Shown here in pieces: positions 31,141-36,171 of a DNA stretch of 36,171 nucleotides. The position numbers and the translations under genes are program-made. The notes under the pieces were generated by a model. The model searched no databases. It was not told where the DNA came from and saw only the letters and a list, made by a program, of their open reading frames with translations. Positions within the stretch are counted from its first letter, which is position 1. Each line of letters starts with the position of its first letter. The stretch is from CAZKXX01 sp964556705 (lineage in GTDB: Bacteria > Acidobacteriota > Terriglobia > UBA7540), in assembly GCA_964556705.1 (NCBI GenBank), contig CAZKXX010000031.1:1-36171 (forward strand), in the 5' to 3' direction.

Positions 31141-31581
31141 ATGAGAATTGTGATAACCAGCGACCCTCGTCTGCTGCACGTGCTGCGCGGCGCCGTGTGC
31201 GTGAGCGCGCAGGGCGCGGGGTTCGGAGAGGCCGACGCGGAAAACATGGCCCGGGCGATTGATGAAGCCGCGGCGAACGTGATCCGGCACACGTATCGCA
31301 ACCGCCATGACGGACGGCTGGCCCTCGAGATCCGCCGCTTCCCGGACCGGATGGAATTCTTTCTGGAAGATTCCGGCCCGAAGGTTTCCCCGGAGGCGCT
31401 GCGCCCGCGCCCGCTGGAGGACGTCCGGCCGGGCGGGCTGGGTACGCACTTCATCCGCTCCCTCATGGACGAGGGCGCTTACGACCCGGACTTCTCCGAG
31501 GGCAACCGCCTGCGCCTGGTGAAGTATCTTCCGCGAAAGGTCACCTCACGCGATGAAAGTTCAAGTCAGAAACGCGGATAA
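31141..31581 (+). CDS. RsbW/SpoIIAB-like ATP-binding serine kinase (anti-sigma type)
   Basis: The 146-residue protein has the GHKL ATPase fold of anti-sigma-type kinases. The N box is A-I-D-E-A-A-A-N-V-I-R-H-T-Y (residues 39-52; E42 and N46 catalytic and Mg-binding). The G1 box is E-D-S-G-P-K (76-81), and the G2 box is R-P-G-G-L-G-T-H-F-I (96-105). The E-A-A-x-N-x-x-x-H layout is that of RsbW, SpoIIAB and related kinases that phosphorylate STAS proteins, not of histidine kinases. No sensor or membrane segment is attached. Its last 29 bases overlap the STAS gene in another frame, so the two products are probably made together. Classical partners bind sigma factors, but here the next genes are a lipid transporter. 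Confidence 0.87.
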   Translation: MRIVITSDPRLLHVLRGAVCVSAQGAGFGEADAENMARAIDEAAANVIRHTYRNRHDGRLALEIRRFPDRMEFFLEDSGPKVSPEALRPRPLEDVRPGGLGTHFIRSLMDEGAYDPDFSEGNRLRLVKYLPRKVTSRDESSSQKRG

Positions 31582-31912
31582 CACCTCCATCATCGATTGC
31601 TCCGGTGACGTGGACCTGTACTCTTCCACGCACCTGCGCGAGGCGATGCTGGCCGAGCTCCAGTCGGGCCGGCCCAACGTCCTGGTCAACATGAGCGACG
31701 TGACCTATATTGACAGCTCGGGGATCGCGACGCTGGTGGAAGGCTTGCAGCTTTCGCGCGAGACGCAGAAGCGTTTCGGGCTGTTCGGCCTGCGCTCGAA
31801 CGCCCGTTCGGTGCTCGAACTGGCACGCCTTCACAAGGTCTTCACGATTTTCGAGAATGAGCAGGAAGCTCTGGAAAAGATCTCTTCGACCAAGCCCTTC
31901 GGGGGGGTCTGA
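31553..31912 (+). CDS. STAS domain protein (anti-sigma-factor antagonist / MlaB-like)
   Basis: The 119-residue protein is a single STAS domain. The phosphorylation loop reads V-T-Y-I-D-S55-S56-G-I-A-T-L, as in SpoIIAA and RsbV, and the start (V-R-N-A-D-N-T-S-I-I-D-C-S-G-D-V-D-L-Y) fits the first strands. One of the two serines in D-S-S-G would be the target of the kinase encoded just before it (29-nt overlap). In the Mla system a STAS protein, MlaB, binds the ATPase MlaF and stabilises the complex. The gene here lies 33 nt before mlaE, so it can be an MlaB counterpart, a classical antagonist, or both. Confidence 0.88.
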   Translation: MKVQVRNADNTSIIDCSGDVDLYSSTHLREAMLAELQSGRPNVLVNMSDVTYIDSSGIATLVEGLQLSRETQKRFGLFGLRSNARSVLELARLHKVFTIFENEQEALEKISSTKPFGGV

Positions 31913-31945
31913 TTTCCCGGCCTCCGAAGCCGCAGCAGGCTGCGC

Positions 31946-32740
31946 ATGACGGGCGTCCTGGCGTTTCTCGGCCGTAGCACGCTGGGCCTGCTCCGCTACG
32001 CGAGCGGCCTCTACGACCTGACCTCGAAAACCCTCTACTGGACTTTCGTCGCGCCCCTGAAAGGGCGCGGGCTCAAGTGGGACCGAGCCATCCACCAGAT
32101 GGTCCTGACGGGTTTTAACGCTCTGCCTATCGTTTCCCTCATTTCTTTCTTTGTTGGGATGGTGCTGGCCTTCCAAGGCTCGTACCAGCTCGAAAAATTC
32201 GGGGCGGCCTATTACGTCGCGGCGCTGGTGGGCGTCTCGATGACGCGCGAACTCGGCCCCCTCATCACGGCCATCGTGGTCGCGGGCCGCTCGGGTTCTT
32301 CCTTCGCCGCCGAAATCGGCACCATGAAGGTCTCGGAGGAAATCGACGCCCTGGAAGTGATGGGACTGAACAGCGTCAAGTACCTGGTCGTTCCGAAGTA
32401 CCTGGCCATGCTGGTGATGATGCCCTGCCTGACGCTCATTTCCGACCTGACGGGAATCCTGGGCGGCGCGGTGTTCGGCATTTACCAGCTCGAGCAGACG
32501 TTCACGATGTACATGCTCGCCACGCAGGACGCGCTCGTCATGCGAGACATCTCCACCGGGCTCATCAAGAGCCTGGTCTTCGCGCTCATCATCACCAAGG
32601 TGGGCTGCTACGAAGGCTTTTCGGTGCGCGGGGGCGCCGAAGGCGTGGGGCGCGCCACCACCTCCTCGGTGGTCATTTCGATTTTCCTGATCATCGTCGC
32701 GGACCTGGTGTTCACGGCGCTGTTCTACTACGTGGGCTGA
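31946..32740 (+). CDS. mlaE: MlaE-type ABC transporter permease
   Basis: The 264-residue integral membrane protein belongs to the MlaE/YrbE family. Diagnostic parts are the F-F-V-G-M-V-L-A-F-Q-G segment of the first long helix and the conserved run T-R-E-L-G-P-L-I-T-A-I-V-V-A-G-R-S-G, followed by A-E-I-G-T-M-K-V-S-E-E-I-D-A-L. That last part is the loop that meets the ATPase. Five or so hydrophobic helices follow. Two copies form the channel that moves phospholipids between the inner membrane and MlaD. It is followed after 3 nt by mlaF. The mlaC and mlaA genes of the classical pathway are absent from the window. Confidence 0.92.
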   Translation: MTGVLAFLGRSTLGLLRYASGLYDLTSKTLYWTFVAPLKGRGLKWDRAIHQMVLTGFNALPIVSLISFFVGMVLAFQGSYQLEKFGAAYYVAALVGVSMTRELGPLITAIVVAGRSGSSFAAEIGTMKVSEEIDALEVMGLNSVKYLVVPKYLAMLVMMPCLTLISDLTGILGGAVFGIYQLEQTFTMYMLATQDALVMRDISTGLIKSLVFALIITKVGCYEGFSVRGGAEGVGRATTSSVVISIFLIIVADLVFTALFYYVG

Positions 32741-32743
32741 GCC

Positions 32744-33553
32744 ATGTCGATCGAATACAACGGGCCGATGATCCGCATCGCAGACCTCATCACGCACTAC
32801 GGCGAGCGGCGCATCCTGAACAACATCAACCTCGAAATCCGCCCGGGCGAAACGATGGTGATTCTGGGCGGCAGCGGCACGGGCAAGTCCACCCTGCTGC
32901 GCCACATTGTGCGGCTTTCGCTGCCCACTTCCGGTCACGTTTTCCTGAAAGGGCACGACGTCTGCCACATGCCGGAGGAGCGCTTCAACCTGCTGCGGCG
33001 GAAAATCGGCATGTCGTTTCAAAGCTCCGCCCTGTTCAACTCGATGACGCTGGAGGAAAACGTCGCGCTCCCGCTCCGCGAGCTGACGCAGCTCGAAGAC
33101 TCGACCATCCGGATCATGGTGCGCATCAAACTGGACCTGGTGGGGCTGAGCGGGTTCGAGCATTACCTGCCCTCGCAATTGAGCGGCGGCATGAAGAAGC
33201 GCGCGGCGCTGGCCCGCGCCCTGGCGATGGACCCGGAAATTCTGCTCTTCGATGAGCCTTCGGCGGGGCTCGACCCGGTGACCGCGGCGGGCATCGACAA
33301 CCTGATTCTCAAGCTCAAGCAGGCGTTCAACATGACCGTCGTGGTGGTGACGCACGAGCTGGCGAGCGCCTTCGCCATTGCCGACCGCATCACCGTGATG
33401 CACGATGGCGAGGTGATCGCCGTGGGGACGCAGGAAGAAATCCGCGCCTGCCCGCATCTCCGCGTGCAGGAGTTTTTGAACCGCAAGCCGGCCGAGGACG
33501 AGCATCGCGACATCCAGGCTTACCTGCGCGCGCTGACGGAATTTGAACCCTGA
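32744..33553 (+). CDS. mlaF: MlaF-type ABC transporter ATP-binding protein
   Basis: The 269-residue ATPase has Walker A G-G-S-G-T-G-K-S-T (residues 42-50), a Q-loop around M-S-F-Q-S, the signature Q-L-S-G-G-M (146-150), Walker B I-L-L-F-D-E-P near 166 and the H-loop in V-V-V-T-H-E. The M-K-K-R-A-A-L-A-R-A after the signature is typical of MlaF/Ttg2A. It powers MlaE. The C-terminal extension beyond residue 225 (H-L-R-V-Q-E-F-L-N-R-K) is where the E. coli protein carries the handshake tail that reaches MlaB. The gene lies 3 nt after mlaE and 52 nt before mlaD. Confidence 0.94.
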   Translation: MSIEYNGPMIRIADLITHYGERRILNNINLEIRPGETMVILGGSGTGKSTLLRHIVRLSLPTSGHVFLKGHDVCHMPEERFNLLRRKIGMSFQSSALFNSMTLEENVALPLRELTQLEDSTIRIMVRIKLDLVGLSGFEHYLPSQLSGGMKKRAALARALAMDPEILLFDEPSAGLDPVTAAGIDNLILKLKQAFNMTVVVVTHELASAFAIADRITVMHDGEVIAVGTQEEIRACPHLRVQEFLNRKPAEDEHRDIQAYLRALTEFEP

Positions 33554-33605
33554 GGCCGCGCGGCGGCGGGGCGGCGCATCCAAATCTGAAATCGGGAGAG
33601 TGCTC

Positions 33606-34589
33606 ATGGCCCGGAGAGACGAAGAAATCAAAGTCGGCGCGCTGGCGGTGGTCGCCATCGTGCTCTTTCTGACCGCGCTGGTGTTTGTGGGCGGGGTCAA
33701 CCTGCTGAGGAAGAAGCGCGTCGATTACACCGCCCACTTCCGTTTTGCGGGCGGAATCGAGCCGGGCAGCTTCGTGCGCTTCGGCGGAGTGAAAGTCGGG
33801 ACCGTGAGTCGAGTCGAGATCGACCCGCGGGATACGACGCGGGTGCGCGTCCGCCTCTCCGTCAACGAAGGGACGCCGGTGCGGGTGAATTCCTCGGCGC
33901 GAATTTCGACCCTCGGGTTTTTGGGCGAGAATTACGTCGAAGTTTCTCCCGGGACCCGCGACGCGGCGCTGCTGCCGCGCGGACGCGAAATCCCCACCAC
34001 CGAAATCGTTCAAATCGCCGACGTCTTCACCAACGTGAACAACGTCACGGTGAACGCCAACCGGCTGGTCAACGATCTGAACGACCAGTTCCTCATCCTC
34101 GCCGACAAAACCGGGCGGCTCATTGACGACCTGAATGCCGTCGTCAACGAAGAAAACCGCCAGCGCATCGAGTCGGCGCTCGCCAATCTCGACCTGATGA
34201 TCGCTGAAACGCGGCCGCGGCTGAACAAGGCGCTGGAAGGCATCGAAACCGCCAGCGCCAGGCTCGGCCCCACGCTCGACAACGCCAACGCCACCATCTC
34301 CGAGACCCGCACGATGGTCGGGAACATGAACTCCGTCGTCGAGGAAAACCGCGAGGAAATCCGCAAGGTCTTGCTCGAACTCCGGCAGTCGCTCGAACAG
34401 GCGCGCGTGCTGATGGCCGTCGTCGATTCCACGCTCGTGGACAACCGCGCCAACCTCGATGAAACACTCGAAAATATCCGCGTGGCCAGCCAGAACCTCG
34501 AACAGTTCACCGACACCATCAAGCGCCGGCCGTTCAGCCTGGTGCGCATCAAGGCGGAAAAAGACCGCGAGCCGCCGATTGGAAAATAG
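33606..34589 (+). CDS. mlaD: MlaD-type MCE domain protein
   Basis: The protein is about 327 residues long from the ATG at 33606 (GGGAG nearby upstream). It starts with a transmembrane helix at about residues 11-33 (V-G-A-L-A-V-V-A-I-V-L-F-L). The MCE domain is at about 38-115, with F-A-G-G-I-E-P-G-S-F-V-R-F-G-G-V-K-V-G-T-V and F-L-G-E-N-Y-V-E-V. A long helical region follows (about 130-310), with repeated N-x-N and L-x-x-x-x-x-L patterns, likely a coiled-coil needle. That is longer than the 183-residue E. coli MlaD and closer to the Ttg2C/needle-type forms. It binds lipids as a hexamer in the periplasm. It ends 76 nt from the convergent anti-sigma gene. Confidence 0.9.
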   Translation: MARRDEEIKVGALAVVAIVLFLTALVFVGGVNLLRKKRVDYTAHFRFAGGIEPGSFVRFGGVKVGTVSRVEIDPRDTTRVRVRLSVNEGTPVRVNSSARISTLGFLGENYVEVSPGTRDAALLPRGREIPTTEIVQIADVFTNVNNVTVNANRLVNDLNDQFLILADKTGRLIDDLNAVVNEENRQRIESALANLDLMIAETRPRLNKALEGIETASARLGPTLDNANATISETRTMVGNMNSVVEENREEIRKVLLELRQSLEQARVLMAVVDSTLVDNRANLDETLENIRVASQNLEQFTDTIKRRPFSLVRIKAEKDREPPIGK

Positions 34590-34665
34590 AGGATGGCGTT
34601 GAGCGGAGTTTGGTCAATCCTTCTGCGCTCGTGCCTCTGAGAGAATCTGCTGCGTCGGAACTTTC

Positions 34666-34905
34666 TCAAGATTTGCGAAGAGCCGAAAGCATGGCCCGGC
34701 GCACTCGAGCCGGCGGTCGAGGGGTTTTGGGGACGGGGAATCGGCGGCAAGCCTCGACGGTGGCTTTGAGCGTCTCGAGATAAGTGAGGCACGGCGCGCA
34801 GCCGCGCAGGTGCTTCTTCAATTCGCGGCAATTCTTTGCGGGCAGTTCACCGTCCAGGTATTCGGACAGCGCGGCGAAGATCTGTTTACAACGTCGGTCA
34901 GGCAT
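34666..34905 (-). CDS. Zinc-finger (zf-HC2) anti-sigma factor
   Basis: The 79-residue protein carries the anti-sigma zinc-binding motif: an early cysteine C6, the L-S-E-Y-L-D-G-E-L segment, then H-L-R-G-C-A-P-C (His-x3-Cys-x2-Cys). There is no transmembrane helix, so it is a soluble anti-sigma factor, perhaps redox- or metal-responsive. It lies 57 nt downstream of the sigma-factor gene on the same strand, the usual arrangement. It should hold the sigma factor inactive. A pure zinc-finger protein without sigma binding is possible. Confidence 0.85.
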   Translation of the reverse strand: MPDRRCKQIFAALSEYLDGELPAKNCRELKKHLRGCAPCLTYLETLKATVEACRRFPVPKTPRPPARVRRAMLSALRKS

Positions 34906-34962
34906 AGGATTGTCGATCGAGGATGGATAGTTGAAGATTGCGACGACTGTAATGACAGTCGG

Positions 34963-35610
34963 TCAGTTTGTTTCCGCCGCCTCCTTTTGCCTTTTCGGCT
35001 TTCTCTTCTGCCGTCTTCCTCCAGCACGCCGGGACCGAAAGTAATCCGAGAGCGTGTTTCGAACGAACGCTCGCGCGCGGTGCAGACGCATCTTGGCGGT
35101 GCCTTCGTTGATGCCCATCACCTCTGCCACCTCGCGCGTGTCGAGCTGTTCCATGTCGCGCAGGATGAGCACCAGCCGGTAAGGCTTGGGCAGGGCGAGC
35201 ACTGCCTTTTCCAGTTCGCCGCGCGCTTCGCGGTCGAGAACGACCTCTTCCGGCGAGATCGGCCAGGATTCGACCCAGGCTTGGCGGGCCTCGTTGCGCT
35301 CCGGCATCAAGTGGTCAAGCGAAAGCATCTGCGCGGGCGCGAATTTTGACTTCCGCCGGCTCATCAGGCATTGCGACTTCGCCACCTTGTAGAGCCATAC
35401 GGCCAGCGCGCGCGAATCGGGGAAATCCTTGAGCGAGCGGGCCAGCCGCAGCAGCGTTTCCTGCGCGGTGTCCTCGGCGTCCTCGCGGTGGCCGCAGAAC
35501 TTCATGCCGAAGGCATAGACGGTGGATTGCAGCGACTCGATCGCGCGCTCCACCGTCCGCGGGTCGGGAGACTTGAGTTGCTGAAGCGCTCGTTCAACCT
35601 GCGGGTTCAT
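34963..35610 (-). CDS. ECF-like sigma-70 family RNA polymerase sigma factor
   Basis: The protein is about 215 residues long from the ATG at 35610. The frame stays open 28 codons upstream, but those lack family character. Region 2 is seen in C-G-H-R-E-D-A-E-D-T-A-Q-E-T-L-L-R and W-L-Y-K-V-A. Region 4 is L-P-K-P-Y-R-L-V-L-I-L-R-D-M-E-Q-L-D-T-R-E-V-A-E-V-M-G followed by the helix G-T-A-K-M-R-L-H-R-A-R. The linker between them is long. The C-terminal 30 residues are strongly basic (R-R-A-G-G-R-R-Q-K-R-K-P-K-R). It likely controls an envelope or stress regulon with the downstream anti-sigma factor. Confidence 0.9.
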   Translation of the reverse strand: MNPQVERALQQLKSPDPRTVERAIESLQSTVYAFGMKFCGHREDAEDTAQETLLRLARSLKDFPDSRALAVWLYKVAKSQCLMSRRKSKFAPAQMLSLDHLMPERNEARQAWVESWPISPEEVVLDREARGELEKAVLALPKPYRLVLILRDMEQLDTREVAEVMGINEGTAKMRLHRARAFVRNTLSDYFRSRRAGGRRQKRKPKRQKEAAETN

Positions 35611-35761
35611 CGTCTGCCGGAGTAACCGAAAGTGGACTTTCTGTCCGACGAGTGATCGCCTGCACCCCGTTTCAACAGGCCCATCGTAGCACACGGACGT
35701 TTTTCGGTGACAAGAGTCATCGGAAACCCTTGCCGCTGTCCTAAAATCAAAAGTTCATCCC

Positions 35762-35782
35762 GTCCATCCTGTGTGGATGGAC
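35762..35782. promoter_or_regulatory. Perfect hairpin in the leader of the last gene
   Basis: GTCCATCC (35762-35769) and GGATGGAC (35775-35782) form an 8-bp stem with a TGTGT loop, 26 bases before the start codon at 35809 and 15 bases before its Shine-Dalgarno sequence. It could be an operator or an RNA structure. Confidence 0.4.
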
Positions 35783-35808
35783 TTCGGAACCTGCTTCGGA
35801 GGTGTTCG

Positions 35809-36159
35809 ATGGCAAGGGCGATTCGGGTGCCTGTTTTTCTGATTGCCTTCATCCTCTCTGGGACTTCGGCAACGATGCGCGGAGAAGAAGCGGCGCGGCC
35901 ATCAATTGAAGCGCGCCTGACCGCGCTTGAGCGGCGCGTCGCGCACCTCGAACGCGAGAACCGCGAGCTGCGGGCACAGACCGCGAACCACGCGGCGCCG
36001 GCCGGCCATCCCGCCCAAGAGGCGGCGGATGCCTCGGCGCTCGCCGTGGCGCAACCTGCTTCGCCCGCAACTCCTCAAGACGAGAAACCCGCCGTAACCG
36101 TGAATGCTCCACCGTTGCCCGCTGCCGAAAATTTGTTTAGAGATTGTTTTTTGTTTTGA
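35809..36159 (+). CDS. N-terminus of a probable outer-membrane porin or envelope protein (broken at the contig end)
   Basis: The frame gives 116 residues from the ATG at 35809, which has GGAGGT five bases upstream. A signal peptide (M-A-R-A-I-R-V-P-V-F-L-I-A-F-I-L-S) is followed by a short coiled coil (residues about 35-55: R-L-T-A-L-E-R-R-V-A-H-L-E-R-E-N-R-E-L), then an Ala/Pro-rich linker. Such a head, often continuing into a porin barrel, is common in envelope proteins. The frame then stops inside a sudden T-rich stretch (about 36130-36171). I read this as a truncated gene and not a real 116-residue protein. The porin call is an inference from the head alone. Confidence 0.55.
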   Translation: MARAIRVPVFLIAFILSGTSATMRGEEAARPSIEARLTALERRVAHLERENRELRAQTANHAAPAGHPAQEAADASALAVAQPASPATPQDEKPAVTVNAPPLPAAENLFRDCFLF

Positions 36160-36171
36160 GTGTAGATAGTG

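Noticed and set aside
31541..33700. Open frame of 719 codons on the minus strand opposite STAS-MlaEF
   Set aside because: The STAS, MlaE and MlaF proteins on the other strand are unmistakable. The antisense frame is rich in His, Arg and Gln, as expected for a shadow.
34666..35610. Sigma/anti-sigma pair as the partner of the RsbW-like kinase
   Set aside because: It lies on the opposite strand with its own zinc-finger anti-sigma factor. ECF-type sigma factors are not the usual target of RsbW kinases, so a direct link is not supported.

Overview
The window is about 36 kb of GC-rich, densely coding bacterial chromosome. Several traits together suggest Acidobacteriota, though this is inferred from gene content and not from a marker gene: an alternative complex III start (pentaheme ActA plus ActB), a type II NADH dehydrogenase, a PQQ dehydrogenase with a built-in cytochrome c domain, split glycine decarboxylase genes (gcvPA/gcvPB), DUF4382/DUF1259/DUF2059 proteins, and many short palindromic intergenic repeats. 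There is no integrase, transposase, phage gene or CRISPR array. The last ~40 bases turn abruptly T-rich and look like a contig end, so this may be a metagenomic or draft contig.

Layout. 1-908 (minus): start of an ACIII respiratory operon, actA then truncated actB. 1106-3662: a GNAT acetyltransferase, a secreted DUF2059 protein and an APC amino-acid permease. 3787-6247 (plus): SDR oxidoreductase, RidA-like deaminase and a PLP-dependent D-threonine aldolase/D-serine dehydratase-like enzyme, probably one transcription unit behind a recognisable promoter. 6376-8514: lipoprotein PQQ dehydrogenase. 8598-8687: tRNA-Ser(UGA). 8789-10890 (minus): DUF1259 protein and MFS transporter. 11207-12676 (plus): DUF4382 lipoprotein. 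12870-14422 (minus): overlapping AlkA-type glycosylase and DinB-like protein. 14857-15645: a duplicated helical-repeat protein of unknown function. 16080-17378: exported TPR protein with a terminator. 17428-19201 (minus): purC-cvpA-Fis-like cluster behind a near-consensus promoter. 19326-23051: smc. 23361-24683: NDH-2. 24765-25841: Tat-exported alpha/beta hydrolase. 25933-30553 (minus): complete glycine cleavage operon gcvT-gcvH-gcvPA-gcvPB. 30717-30893: a 58-residue cysteine-rich protein. 31141-34589 (plus): RsbW-like ATPase, STAS protein, MlaE, MlaF, MlaD. 34666-35610 (minus): ECF-like sigma factor and zinc-finger anti-sigma factor. 35809-36159: N-terminus of a probable porin or envelope protein, broken by the contig end.

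How the parts fit. NDH-2 and ACIII would feed and oxidise the quinone pool. The PQQ dehydrogenase would feed electrons from a periplasmic alcohol or sugar into cytochromes. The gcv genes form a one-carbon unit factory, and purC is a purine-pathway consumer of such flux. The SDR/RidA/PLP trio looks like amino-acid catabolism with enamine/imine clean-up. The most thought-provoking locus is 31141-34589. There a serine-kinase-type ATPase overlaps a STAS gene that leads into an MlaEFD lipid transporter, which suggests phospho-control of lipid traffic. The second theme is the number of unrelated palindromic repeats in the intergenic gaps, including two inside the gcv operon.
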